DNA of 64,000 nt from Ailanthus altissimus (GCA_946807835.1 OX327696.1:2740501-2804500); one strand, 5' to 3'. Counted from the stretch's first letter, positions 44,122 to 56,917 are shown. Notes: generated by a model not told the origin, from the letters alone. Numbers and translations: made by a program.

Positions 44122-44595
44122 ACCAAAGGTCACCCTATATGCTTTCTCAAGCACACAATGCTTAGAAAACTCTAATAGCTGAAACTTATCCTCATTAAAC
44201 ACCTTTTGACTAAATAACTCCTTTAGGTTTCTTTCGCCTAGGGGTGCCAGTCTAAAATGCCATAACTTGATTTGCATATTTTCATCATCTATAGAGATTA
44301 ATGCGATGTTATTCACAACTTTATCCTTAAGCACATAGTCACCTTTTTACTTCTCTCCTCTCATCACTGCTATGGAACCTATCAATACTCTCAAAACCCC
44401 TCCGTCGATCCTGTTGGAACACCCATTCTAGTTTAAAGTCCCTAGTAAAATCAAGTTCCTTTTGAGGTTAAGAATATAACTAATGTCTGTCAACTCTTTC
44501 ACTCGCCCATCATGTAATCTAAGTCTAACATTACCAATTTTCATCATTTGATATGCAATATCATGACTCACTAACACTTTATCACTACTAATAGG
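44122..44595 (-). pseudogene. minus-strand Copia fragment (protease to pre-integrase)
   Basis: The minus strand encodes SIDDENMQIKLWHFRLAPLG and ERNLKELFSQKVFNEDKFQL. These are close to the 9.8 kb dead Copia (SIDDESMQTKLWHLRLAHLG), so it is the same family. The upstream part (LHDGRVKELTDI) is broken by stops. The left end is cut exactly at the gypsy LTR boundary. Confidence 0.75.
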
Positions 44596-44599
44596 CTAG

Positions 44600-47500
44600 A
44601 AAATTAAGATTATTTTGTATTGTAAAAATTATAATGAAAAGTAACATAAGTCTACAAATAACTCTAACTTAAAGAAAAACAAATCCTCATTCAAGAATAA
44701 AGCTAAGATTTGTGGAAAGGGTAATCATTTTGCATATTAGTGTAAGTACAAAAATAAGAAAGGAAACAATAAAACTTCTAAGGCCAATTTAGTTGAGAAG
44801 ATGAGGTACTTGTCATTGTTGTTGTTTTCCTAATGAACATGGTAGCAAGTGGCAACAAAGAGTACATCATTGACTATAGAGTCACTAGACAAATATATGG
44901 TGGCAAAAGTGCTTTTAATGACTATATTCAAGCAAGAGAATGAGAATAACAAGTTTATTTTGGTAATTCCCATTCTGCACCGATAGTGGAAAAAAAGAAG
45001 GTTCTTCTCAAATTGACATATAAGAATCTCTTTTGAATAATATACTCTATGTTTCTAATATTAGATACAATCTTGTTTCTGTATGTATTTTACAAAAGGT
45101 AAATGTAAAAGTCTCATTTAAAGATAACAAAGTTGTAATGACTAAGGGTGAAAATTTATTGGAAAGGGATATTCTTTCAATAAATTGTTCAAACTCAATA
45201 TACTTGATCTTTCAATTAATAAGAATTTTTCTTTAGTTTATATTATTGAGCATTTTAATTTATGACATGATGGACTATGTTATTTGAATTATCTTTATTT
45301 AAGAAAAATAAAAAGAGTTAGTTTACTTTCTAACATGAGCTTAGATGAAATGCATAAATATGATGTATGTGTGAAACGAAAATCCACTAAGAAAAGTTAT
45401 AAACTAATAACTCTTAAAGAAACTGAATTACTTAGTTTGATTCATAGTGACTTAGGTGATCATAAGATATTATGACTAGAAGAGGAAAAATATTTTACAT
45501 AACCTCCATAAATGATTTCTAAAAATATATTAAAGTATATTTATTAAGAAATAAGGATGAATCTTATAAAAAGTTCTTAATTTAGAAACAAGAAGATAAA
45601 AATCAACTTGGTAAGAAAATAAAAGGATTAGGAAAATAACAAGTTAGACATATACTCTAACTTGTTTAGTTCCTATTGTGAAGACAATATAATTATATAT
45701 GAAGTTATACCACTATACTCTTATAAATCTAATAGGATTTATGAAAGAAAAAAATAAGACATTGAAGAAGATGATAAATTGCATGTTGATAAATCATGGG
45801 GCATCTATAAACTTATCAGAGGGAAGCAATTTTGATTACTTGCTATGTACAAAATATAATTTCTTATAAAACAAATGGGGATTACACCCCATGAGTTATA
45901 GAAAGGTCTTGCACCTAACCTTTTATACCTTAAAGTGTAAAGGTATCTTACAAAGGTTTTAATTCTTGACCCTAAAAGGAAAATGATGAGACCTATGACA
46001 ATTGATTACATATTTATATACTATGGCTAGAATAGTGTTATATATAGATTCTTGGTGTTAGGGTATACCATTAAATTGTTTGATAATAATATAATAGAAT
46101 CTAAAAGTACAGAATTCTTAGAATTTATTTTTCCTAAGAAAATTAACTTGGAGAAAACTTTAACTCATATAAAGTTAATGATAACTCTCCAAAAAGCTCT
46201 AATAATGAACTTAGAAGAAGTAAGAGAATAAGGAAAGGCATTAATTTTGATAATGAATTTTATTATTATTAATTTTTTTGGATGATATCCTTAAAATATA
46301 TAGTAAGGCTATGACTTCTTATAATGCTTTTTTTTTATGGAGAGAGGCAATTAATGATGAAATTAACTCAATAATGAGTAATAGTGTGTAGAAAATGGTT
46401 GATTTGCGTATGGGTACTAAGCCCATTAATTATAAATGGATCTTAAAAAAAAAAAGAGTTCATGGTAAAATTGAAAAGTATAAAGTAAGATTAGTTGCTG
46501 AAGGGTTCGCACAAAAGAGAGACTTAGTTTATTCTCATACTTATGCTCTTATAATTAGAATTACATCCATTACATTTTGTATTGTATTAGCTAGAATGTA
46601 TGATTTCTTTATTCATCAAATAAATGCAAAGAATGTCTTTCTAAATAAATATTTAGAAGAAGAAATTTATATGGAACAACTAAAAAGTTATACTAGTGTT
46701 GGTACAGAGCATAAAATATGTAAATTAGTGAAATCCTTATATGGCTTGAAACAAGTATCAAAATAGCGGCATGAAGAGTTTGATAATGCTCTAGTATCAA
46801 GTAGTTTTATGATAAATGATTTTGATAAATATGTGTAGTATAAAACCATTGATGCTAAGAATTATGTCATCACATCTCTTTATATAGATGACATGCTAAT
46901 ATTAAGTCCTAGTAAGGAAGTAGTAAATGAGACTAAAAGTTTTTTATCAACTAAGTTTCATATGAAAGATGTAGGAGAAGCTGATGTCATTCTTTAGGTA
47001 AAGATAACTAGAACATCTAATGGTCTCAATTTATTACAATAGTACTATATGGATAAGTTTCTAAAGAGGTTTGGGTACACAGCATACAAATCGGTAACAA
47101 TACAGTATAATACTAGTGTCAAACTTTAAAAGAACATTAAGCATAGTTATAATCAAAACCATTATGCATAAATTATTGGTAGTCTCATATACTTAATGAA
47201 TAATATTAGGCCTGATATAATATATGCAGTAGGGAGACTAAGTAGATATACTCAAAATCTTGGGAAATGGCATTAAAGTGCATTAGATAAAGTTGGAAAA
47301 TATTTGATAACGACTAAATTTATATACTTTTATATGGTAGATCACAACCTATGTTAGAAGGTTATTGTGATGTTAATTGGATATCTGAATCTATTAAAGT
47401 GAAATCTACCAGTGGACATGTGTTCACCTTGGTTGGAGAAGCCATATGTTGAAAATTCACTAAACAGACATATATAGCACGATCTGCCATGGAATCAAAA

Positions 47501-47760
47501 TAGATAGCCTTAGAAAAATTATATTTTGAGGATGAGTGGTTAAGGACACTCATGACTAATCATTCAATTAATACTTACCCTCTTACTTTAATTTCTATAA
47601 ATTGTGATTGCCTATTATCCATTGCTAGAGTAAAGAGTAAAATTTATAATAAAAATAATAGGTATATTTGGCTAAGACATAGCATTATGAAGCAGTTGTT
47701 AAAATCTAGGATGGTGAGCTTTGATGCAATATTTTTATATTTTTAAATTGAGTGCAAATA
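44600..47760 (+). pseudogene. second, unrelated decayed Copia gag-pol
   Basis: Plus-strand order: a zinc-knuckle remnant (ICGKGNHFAY near 44,707), a protease-like region (44,860), ILYVSNIRYNLVSVCIL (45039), a pre-integrase region (45284-45475), a worn integrase, then reverse transcriptase (46395-46766: IEKYKVRLVAEGFAQKR, INAKNVFLNKYLEEEIYMEQ, LVKSLYGLKQ; YIDDM near 46,885) and an RNase H remnant to about 47,500. Stops are numerous. Its sequence differs from the other Copia families in the window. No LTRs were recognised. Confidence 0.75.
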
Positions 47761-49915
47761 TGCACTATCACATATAAGTAATAAAGGGATAAAAGAGCCA
47801 AATGTCGAACCTACAGAGATAAATATTTGTTTTGACCAAGTATTAAAATTATATCTTTCTAATAATTATTTTAAAAAATCAATATCTAAAATTGAAATTG
47901 GAAAATATAAAAGTAATGACATTAAGTAAAAGATTTGGAAGATAGCAATATAGAGAAAACCTATGATTAATATCATTCTCATTATGCTTTTTAATGATTA
48001 ATCTTTTAATATTTAATTTTTTTAGTCTTTTTTATTGATCAAGACACTATTGTAGTCACAAGTTTCTTCCAATGTCATGTAAGTATATCTTATTTTACCA
48101 AATACCTATATTCATATAGTACTTGTAATAAATTATATTCATTAAGAACAAGTCTTTTTTATTATACATGCAAATTAGGTATAATCATATCCTAATTTGA
48201 AACTTGCATATATAACTTATGCAAGTTGCTCTTACAATCATGCATCAAAATATCTGTGTCTAAATATAATGATTCCTCTTCTGAGTTTATCTAAATATTA
48301 CCAATTTATTCACTATATATTGGCCAGTGACAAAAATAATAAGAAAACATGATACAATTAATAGCAATTATGCTCTAATTGCTCTCTTTGAGTATCTTGT
48401 GTCTCTCTTATCTATTTTTGTATGTTCTTTGAAGGTTGGGGACAAGTGACCTTTTATAAGAATTGACTTGAGCTTGAAAACCTCAATCCTTGTTGGGTCA
48501 AGAATCGTGTTATCGCTGAGGCGCTATATGCTGTCGCTAGGGTGCCACGTTCTCAACCCTGTATCAATAAAGCAGTAAGACATAGCACTGAGGCACTAAA
48601 TAGTCGCTGGCATGATAAACTATCAATGTTGTGTGAAAAACTGCAACTTAAACAAGTTTTATTTTGTGATTTTCTTATTTTGGCTTGAGTTCCAACGTAG
48701 AGAGATGTTCCTTCTAACGTTAGGATGACATGTATATATTTTGAAAATCTTACACTTTAGTCCTTGTAAATGAACAATATTTCACATTAATAGCTTTTTA
48801 TTCTTATAAAATAATACAATATCATGATAAAAACATAAGAAAATAAATAACAAATATGCCTTTACCAAGCCTAGATTATATGAAGACAAAGATGAATTTG
48901 CATAATCCTCTGACTAGGCCACTAAATAGGAGATTAATGGAACAAGCATCGAGAGGAATGAGACTTTTACCTAGAGCATGAGACAAAAAAGATGGTAAAC
49001 CTACCTATGTGATTGGAAATCCCATTTAAATAGGTTCATAAGGGTAAGAACAAGTTACATGTTGTCGTGTTGTGTTACCAGTTGTATTTTATAAGTACCT
49101 CCTTATAACGAGGTAGTGCATCTGTAGTGGATAAAGGTGAATAATATTCTTAATGAACTCCATAGCCCTTTTATAGCTTAGTGGTATGTTAAACCTATAG
49201 AAAACACAAAATAGAGTGTCACCTATACGAGTGTAGAATTGGGTCGGTGCCTATACGAATTAGGTAGGCATCTCAAGAGCGCTATAAACTAGGACGGCAC
49301 AGGACTATAAATAGTGCCAAACTATGCACAAAAATAAGTTACTAGAGAATTTAATTTGATAATTTAATCTTTATTTTACACTTAGAGTAATGAAGGTTGA
49401 TAGAAACTTAGTTTCACCTAATTCTAATAAAATATGATTACGTAATCAATGGTTGGTTCATAGCTAGAAAGAGAACCAATTCATATAAATTAAATTATAC
49501 TTTGATATGTAGTTGAGTTGATCACATTAGTTCATTTGAAATATGTGTAGAGATTATTGGTATTTATAAGTGTCTTCCAAATAAGAAAATATAACTCAGA
49601 ACATTACACTATTGAAAATAAGCCGAGAAGAAAAAAAAAAGTGAAAGAGATAAATGAAGTGCCCAAGGCAGTGGCTAAAGCATTGCAATGCCCAAGCCTG
49701 AGCGCTATAGTACCTAAGGCTATAGCTTTGATGCTACAGTGCCTAGCTAGGATTTATTTTTTTAAAAAGTCTCGTTGAGCATCGTAGTACTGGAGATGAG
49801 CATCGCAGCGCTGAGGATCTAGCTTGAAAGAGTTATTTACCCTTTCCAATAGATGTATTATTTTGGAGAGGCATTGTTTCTCTATAAATACTGTATGCAC
49901 TTTTTATTTGATATA
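47761..49915. repeat. LTR-like debris, no gene
   Basis: The left edge (about 47,745-47,830), read on the minus strand, looks like an LTR tail ('atttgcactcaa' end). Two GC-rich patches with GCGCT motifs (48,500-48,620 and 49,660-49,830) resemble the cores of the 9.8 kb Copia LTRs. No boundaries or target duplications were found and no coding frame is supported. Confidence 0.35.
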
Positions 49916-52892
49916 CTGGGAGTAGTTTTAATACCTTCTGTCTTGACCCAACTCGGATGTGGCAAGATATTGTCCGTTTTGGGCTCAAGCCCGCACGGTT
50001 TTACTCTTGGGCTTCACGCAAGCGTCCTTCACCAAAAACGCATCTTGCCAATTAAAGTGTGGGTCACCAATTATAAACCCAGTATCTCTCTCGTACCTTA
50101 GCAATGTGGGATTTGCCTAGGATGTTATATATACCCCTCGTAGGAACTCACCGTCCTTGCTGAGGTTTGCCCCACCACTACCTAAGAGGACACCGGGAGT
50201 GGCTTTGATACCATCTGTCATGACCCAACCTAGACCTGACAAGATATTGTCCGCTTTGAGCCCAAGTTCGCACGGCTTTCTTCTTGGGCTTCACGCAAGT
50301 GTCCTTCACCCAAAACGAGTCTTGCTAATTAAGGTGTGGGTTACCCTTATAAACCTAGCATCTTTCCCGTACCTTGGCAATGTGAGTTTTGCCTAGGGTG
50401 TTACATACACCACCCTTAGAGAATCAGCTCCTCGCTGAGGTTTGCCCCACCACCCTCCAAAAAGACACTAGGAGTGGCTCTGATACCATCTGTCATGACA
50501 CAACCCAGACCTGGCAAGATATTGTCCGGTTTGGGCCCAAGCCCGCACAGGTTTGTTTTTGAACTTCACGCAAGCATCCTTTACCCAAAACATGTCTTTT
50601 CAATTAAGGTGTGTGTCACCCCTTATAAACCAACATCTCTCTCGTGCCTTGGCGATGTGGGATTTGCCTAAGGTGTTACTGTTTACGCTCAAAATATAAC
50701 GCGGCTATCGCAGTATAGATTGAGGTGTCGATCCCACGAGGAAGCTCTTGGCAAAATAGGTTGGTGAAGTAAAATATTAAAGCAGTAGCAAAGGGTTAAT
50801 TGATTTAAACGGATGAGATAAAATTGTCTATGAATTGAGGAAAAATGTCTTATGATGATTTAAGCAAGGCTTTGAGAATCACAATTATGCTTTATAAATC
50901 TACTCTATACTTTGATTCGATATTTATAACTCAACTGAAAGTTTCACATCCCAAACAATCAATCGGAAGGTATGTAATATATAGCACATGTATTTGATTT
51001 AGTTAAACTCTTTGCAAGCATTAACACACATCATGTTATTTATACAAGTTATCTAAGATCGACAATATATCATTTTGATAATATTGCAGTAAAAGATTAA
51101 CTTGAATATTAAACATTTATTGCCCTTACATGTTATCCAAGATCGATAATATATCAAATTGACAATACTGCAGTAAAAGATTAACATATAAAACAATGTA
51201 ACCAGTAACAATTATAAATCAACATGAATCACATAAGAAAAGCATGACTGAACATATATGAGACATGAGAATTATAACCTCTGGATTATAGAAAATAAAA
51301 TAAATAAGAGTTTAATCAAAACCAAACTTACAACATTTGTAGCTCTTGACACCGAATCAAAGCATGGAAGTAGATTTATTACACATAAAAGTTCATCTCT
51401 TAGCCTTGCCAAGAACTCTAGCCTAAATTGCAATACATGTTAATGAGAAGAAAATAAAAGAGAATTAACTCTTAAAAACGTCCTAAGGGTCTCCTTATAT
51501 AGGCAATGAATGGACATATGTGATGGATGACATCAATCTTCAATAATTTTAAGCTAATAACTCGTGTATCCACTTGCAGCATATTTTTGATAATGTAAAT
51601 GATCAATTCAGCTTCTTCAACCGACATGAAAGTTGTAGAATTTTGACTCTTCTTTCTATAGGCACTGATTTCATGCAAATTGGATGAGTATCCAATGAGA
51701 TATGAGCAAAATTCCAAAGATACATCAGAATTCGGCCAACAACCATTTTACCCACTTGCAATGCGATTTGGTCCATGATAACGGCTGATTTGGACTTTAT
51801 CATAAACATACGAGTTGTTGATAGTTAAGTCAGCAATTCACAGATTCAAGAATTATACCAATTGAGTACGTATTTTGTGAGATACGGTCCAAATACGTGA
51901 GTTGGGTCAAGCTGGGTAAGAGTTGTAGTCCGATTCTATTGTATCTCAATTTTTGGCCCATAACATGTTGGATTTGGCTTTTCCACTATTCTTCAAATTT
52001 CTGTAAGATTGAGTCATGTTGCACCAGGTTCAAGAATTTCTTCATTTTAATTTCTACATTGAGAGTTATGTCCATTTTACCTAAACCTGTCCAAATAATA
52101 TTCATTAATCACAATTTAAGGAGAACACTTTATTTCAAGCTAAAAATACAGAAAATACTAAAATTAGTAACATTAAATGGTGATTGAATCTCTTAACAAC
52201 ATGCATTTTCATATGTTCATCAGTTATATACACCACCCCCCCCCTAGGGACTCAGAAACTCTGATACCATCTGTCATGACCCTACCCAGACTTGGCAAGA
52301 TATTGTCCGCTTTGGGCCTAAGCCTACACAGTTTTGTTCTTGACCTTCACACAAGCGTCCTTCACCCAAAACGCGTCTTGCCAATTTAGGTGTGGGTCAC
52401 TCATTATAATCTCAGTATCTCTCATGTGCCTTCGCGATGTGGGATTTGCCTAGAGTGTTACATACACCCCCTTAGGGACTCAACGTCCTCGTTGAGGTTT
52501 GCCCTACCACCACCCAAGAAAACTCCGAGAGTGACTCTGATACCATCTGTCATGACCAAACCCAGATCTTGCAAGATATTGTTCGCTTTGGGCCCAAGCC
52601 CGCACGATTTTATTCTTGGACTTCACACAATCGTCTTTCACCCAAAATACGTTTTACTAATTAAGATGTAGGTCACTCCTTATAAACCCAGTATCTCACT
52701 CGTGCCTTAGTGATGTGGAATTTTCTTAGGATATTACATGAGAAATGCTGAGTTTATAAGGGGTGACCCACACCTTAATTGACAAAACGCATTTTTGGGT
52801 AAATGACGCTTGTATAAAGCCCAAAAACAAAATTGTACAGGCTTGAGTCTAAAGCAGATAATATCTTATCAAGTTTGGGTTAAGTCATGACA
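49916..52892 (-). repeat. tandem array of a TRIM-like miniature LTR element, interrupted
   Basis: Read on the minus strand, the unit is an LTR of about 190 bp (TGTAACACCC...GTCATGACA), then TGGTATCAGAGCC (the tRNA-Met PBS), about 85 bp of internal DNA ending in a purine-rich tract, then the next LTR. LTR copies on plus coordinates: 49939-50129, 50216-50405, 50491-50679 (its last base is at 52228, after the inserted solo LTR), 52272-52462, 52548-52738. A sixth, truncated copy lies inverted at 52741-52892. Measured periods are 275-277 bp. No protein is encoded. Size, PBS and PPT fit a TRIM amplified by unequal recombination. Confidence 0.82.
50680..52222 (-). mobile_element. solo LTR B (1,543 bp), inserted in TRIM array
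   Basis: On plus coordinates it starts TGTTTACGCTC and ends GTTCATCA, the reverse complement of solo LTR A. It is flanked by gttac (50675-50679) and gttat (52223-52227), a 5-bp duplication with one change. It interrupts the third TRIM LTR, so it is younger than the array. No internal region is present. Confidence 0.9.
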
Positions 52893-53445
52893 TAATGTAT
52901 CATGAAATAACAAAATGCAACTATTTTTTCTTTTATCTTTATTTTAAAGAAACAAATAACTCAAACCTCAATTTTTTTATAACCACTTCTTTTCACTTTG
53001 TTTTCATAATTTCTTTGTTCCCAATTTTCTTAAAATCCAAACAACAGCAAAGATGGTGAAAAAAATTCAGAGGTACTTACCTCGAAGTTCGAAAGAATGG
53101 CACTTTTTTTCTCAAAATTTAGTTGTTTCTCTTGTAATTGTCTTGAGTTGCCATCCAGTCCTTTTTCATCTCAGTTGCATTGTCTTTTATCAGTAGGCAA
53201 TGGGTTACCTTGATGCTTATCCTTATATATATACTTAAACTAACATTAACTTCTCTGTGAAGCTAACGTGGCTCCGTGATGTGTTGCCTTCAATGCTTTT
53301 CCTTGAACCCTTCATAAGAATTCGGGTTTTCAATATCTTATGAAGTGAATTATCTACCATCATTTTCAAAATAAATGCTACAGTAGAATTTTATTGGATT
53401 ATTATACAGATGACGTGCACTTACAGTGTATTCTAGACTTCCTCC
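52893..53445. other. no gene recognised; downstream flank of TNL-2
   Basis: AT-rich, no supported frame. It probably includes the 3' UTR of TNL-2 (minus strand), but no polyadenylation site can be fixed. Confidence 0.45.
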
Positions 53446-54090
53446 TCATAATGCTTCACTTTGAGGCCCCCAGATGAATCCCAGTTTTTTAGATCTTTTA
53501 GCCTGTGGTTTCTCTTCTTCATCAGAGCAACTACCGCTTTCACTGGCTTCTTCTCCGATATAGTCGATAAGGTTTCGCTTACATACTGTAGCCACATCCA
53601 TAGTCGATTTGCTTTGATCCAAACTCCAAACAGTAGAGCTAGTTGGTTCACTTGTTGTTTGGTTGAATACTTCTACTTGATCCACATAAACTAGATGCAC
53701 ACCACACATCTTCACCTCCAATCCAGCTTCTTGATTGACTCCAAATGAAAACTCAGTACGATTAAATCCAAAGTATTGTTGTCGAGACAAATAGAATAGC
53801 AAAAGATGGTCTAACACAATGGGGCCGAATTTTTCTTTAAAATTAATAGAAGTGATAGAAGATTGTACTTCATCAACTTCCATCTTGAAGTTAATTACAC
53901 GTCTGCCATACGAATTTTGAGAGCTCCTGACGTGAAACTGACAGCAAATAACATATCCTGCCAATTTATTCTTATTATACAAATTTGAAGGACTTATTGA
54001 TACGGAAGAACCCTCTTCCTGATAGCTGAACCACTCTGGAATTTTACTTGCAGGGACAACAATCATAAACCTACTTGGATTTGGCCATAA
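53446..54090 (-). pseudogene. TNL-2 C-JID exon
   Basis: Starts after 'gtttgcag|tta'. Intact frame with IVVPASKIPEWFSYQEEGSS, LAGYVICCQFHV and DHLLLFYLSRQ, ending in an acidic-then-basic tail. It keeps the domain although upstream exons are broken. Confidence 0.85.
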
Positions 54091-54188
54091 CTGCAAACAA
54101 CCAAAGAAAAAAAAAAGTAATAACAAAGAATTGTCATTCTGTTACACAATGTTTAGCACAAGTGAGAGAAACAGAGTGAGAGACTGAC

Positions 54189-55272
54189 CTCTAGGAACCC
54201 TTTTAGCATTGAAAATGAGGAATCAACGTTGCCATTCATTTTCAAGCACTTTATACCACTGATTAATGAGAAATTTAACTTGCATAATCTCATTGAAGCT
54301 GATAACGTTTCCAGCGAAGGTCAGCCATCTATTTTAACATTCCTCATACTGGCTGGAAGTTCAGGCGGAGATTCAAGTCTCTTGCAATCCTTCAACTTGA
54401 GATGTTTAAGCTTAGAAAGATGATTAATGGTTCCAGGTAGTGAAACAAAATTGTTTTTGCTTAGATTTAACTCCTGTAACGAGGATAAACTGCAAATATC
54501 ACTAAGGCTTGCTCCTTCTCCTAGATTACGGCCACTGAGATCCAGTTTTGTTAAGGAACGCAAACCTGACAGAGAAGGCAACATCAAAGCCATGGGATCT
54601 GCACTTTTTCTTCGCATTATACTAGAAGGAAACCACGAGTACCATGATGTCAATGATAGTGGCCATTTGCATTCAGGAAAAAATATTTCTTTAGCGTTCT
54701 TAATATGAAAAATGGACGACAATGGTTTTCTCATAGCGCCTCCAGTTAAATCAAGCTCCTCCAAACTTTCCTCTTGAGCCAAACTCTTTGACTCATTTTT
54801 AGATTTGGAACAGCTAGCGAGATTCAAAGTTTTAGGAGATGTCAAACCATTTATAGTACTTCCAAGTCTCACAAGATTGTTGCAGTTATCCAAATTCAAC
54901 AAAGTAAATCCAGTCAGAAGTTCGATTGATAATGGTAGTTCTTCAATAGTTGTTCCATCTAAGAAAAGCTCTGACAGACATCCCATACTTCCCACAATCT
55001 CATGGAAACTTCTTTAGCTTTGAGCAACCAGAAAGTACTAGTGTTGTAAGAGATTCCATAGCAATCTTGCTTGGAAGAGTAGTAAGACTTGTACAACCTT
55101 TCAGATTCAAGAAAACAAGTTTCTTGTGAATCAGCAAAGAAGAATGAATTTCACACAATGTTGTACATCTTTCAAGATCCAGCTCCTGTAAATATGGCAC
55201 CCCTGTGAAGTCTGGTGTTCTGATCAAGTTTTCAGAATGACTGAGTCTCATGAATTTCAACTTGTTGAAAGA
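54189..55272 (-). pseudogene. TNL-2 main LRR exon
   Basis: Readable from FNKLKFMRLSHSENLIRTPD. It is broken near 55,003 by an extra base (TNL-1 'ccagagatt', here 'ccatgagatt') and continues in the new frame from GSMGCLSELFLDGTTIEELP to ASMRNVKIDG. There TGA replaces the TGT of TNL-1. Readable LRR sequence (SLETLSASMRLCKLNFSLI) follows to the donor 'agag|gtcag'. Confidence 0.87.
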
Positions 55273-55817
55273 CTGTTAAAGGCAAAATTAATCATAAATA
55301 ACTATTCAATTCATCATTATTCTGATGAATTTTCTCAATAAAACACATCATAAGTGACGCATGAATAAAATTATCAACAACTATTTTTATTGAGAAAAGA
55401 TGATGTAAATAAGTGAATCAAGTAATCTTACTTTGACTCCCTTCCATACATGTTCCATGCAGCTGTAACACATGTTAAACTCAATAATGTTATCCAAATG
55501 TGAATTTGACGGCAAGGATTTTAAAGGATATCCATTCCATTCAAGCATTCGTAACTCATTAGAGAGGTATTCAAGGCCTTTAGGAAGCTGCACATCACTG
55601 ATTATGAGCAGCCTTAGGTTGGTCAATTTTGAAAATGCTTTATAACTGGCACTTAAATTCTTGAGAGGTGATACTATGGCTTCAACTGCTTCAGTTCCCT
55701 AAAAAATTTTAAGTGAAGAAAAGAATTAGAGGTTTTAAATAAAGATTACAAGATAGTTGATAGATTAAAAGAAATTGTTATTAACTTGAAAGAAACAAAC
55801 TCCAATCAATTACTTAC

Positions 55818-56917
55818 TGTGTTTTTTGTTAAAACATGGTGTACATCTGCTGTCTTCCATAATCTGTTCCATTTTCCAGGCTCCTCAGGGGATTCTTTCA
55901 TAACAATTTTTTGGCCCATTTCTTGTAACAAATCATGCATACATAATTTGTTCTCATTTGAAATAGTTATGAGTGATTTCTCAATAAGAACTCTAATTCC
56001 AATAATTGGGTTAAAACCACAATAATCCAGAATTTTTGTTACATAATCTCTATCTTGTCTTTTAAAGAAACATGCAATATGGAGAAATATTTTCTTCTCT
56101 GTTTCTTTTAGCCCATCAAAACTTACTTGAAGTATATCCAGAATTTCATTTTCAAAATCTTTGTTTAGTCTCTCTAGGGCACTTCTCCATTCACCCACAG
56201 GTCTACCAGACAAAAAAGAACCCAAAACGTCTAGAGTTAAAGGAAGACCACCAGCATACTTTATAACACGATTGGTCAACCCCTCATACTCTTGTGGAGG
56301 CCGATTATTTTTGAAGGTCTTCCAACAAAATAGTTGAAGAGCCTCACTATCATTTAGTGCCTTAGCCTTATACACTACATCCACTCTATGGGTTATTAGC
56401 AAATGCTCATCTCTTGTTGTTATAATGATCCTACTGCCTGAACCAAACCAAAGATGTTGTCCAGCCAGTTTATCCAATTGGCGTACATGAGATGCATCAT
56501 CAATAACGACAAGAACCTTTTTATGCCGCAACTTACTTTTTATCATTTGGATTCCATCAAGGTCATTGTGTATCTTAATATCTTTTTCCATTAAGGTTTG
56601 TAGAAGAAGTTGCTCTTGTAAAATTGTTAGACCACCTTTTTCTGATGTTTCTCTGACATTAGCAAGAAAAGTGCTTCCTTGAAATTCATAAGAAATCATA
56701 TCATAAACAACTCTTGCTACTGTTGTCTTGCCAATTCCCCCCATCCCCCAAATACCTACCATGCGAACATCATCAGACCTTGTACCTCTAACTAACCTTT
56801 CTAGTTTCATTGCACGCGAATTTATACCTGCTAGGTTATCGAGAGTGCTTGCTGTTGGAAGACCTTAATCTACTTGGTATATTGTGAACAATTTCTTGGA
56901 TAAATTCTGCTTCATGC
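55818..56917 (-). pseudogene. TNL-2 NB-ARC exon
   Basis: Starts after 'cttttgtag|gca' and ends 'aacaca|gtaagt'. The first ~50 bases (HEAEFIQEIV) and the rest (LPTAST...NLAGINSRAMKLERLV) are in different frames because of a 1-base change near 56,860. From the Met at 56810 the frame is open through the MHD motif. RNBS-D reads FLHIACFF where TNL-1 has FLDIACFF. Confidence 0.88.

Larger units (their letters stand above)
53446..56917 (-). pseudogene. TNL-2: NB-ARC-LRR-C-JID gene, three breaks, no TIR exon seen
   Basis: Minus strand, same exon plan as TNL-1: NB-ARC exon 56917-55818, LRR exon 55698-55432, main LRR exon 55272-54189, C-JID exon 54090-53446, all with GT/AG borders. NB-ARC motifs are intact: GIWGMGGIGKTT, FLANVRE, VLVVIDDA, GSRIIITTRD, GLPLTLDVLG, FLHIACFF, MHDLLQEMG. 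Breaks: a frameshift near 56,860 before the NB-ARC, a 1-base insertion near 55,003 in the LRR (FP then TGA), and TGA near 54,317 where TNL-1 has Cys. The C-terminal exon carries IVVPASKIPEWFSYQEEGS and a basic tail (EEEKPQAKRSKKL). A TIR exon should follow at higher coordinates, but a LINE begins at 57.4 kb; the TIR is lost or lies outside the window. Confidence 0.88.

Noticed and set aside
30517..52222. Solo LTRs A and B as arms of one large inverted segmental duplication with the TNL genes
   Set aside because: Each copy has its own 5-bp duplication, and B sits in a TRIM array absent around A, so they are separate insertions.
49939..52738. Regularly spaced repeats as a CRISPR-like or simple satellite array
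   Set aside because: Units of about 276 bp have LTR ends, a PBS and a purine tract; the genome is a plant.
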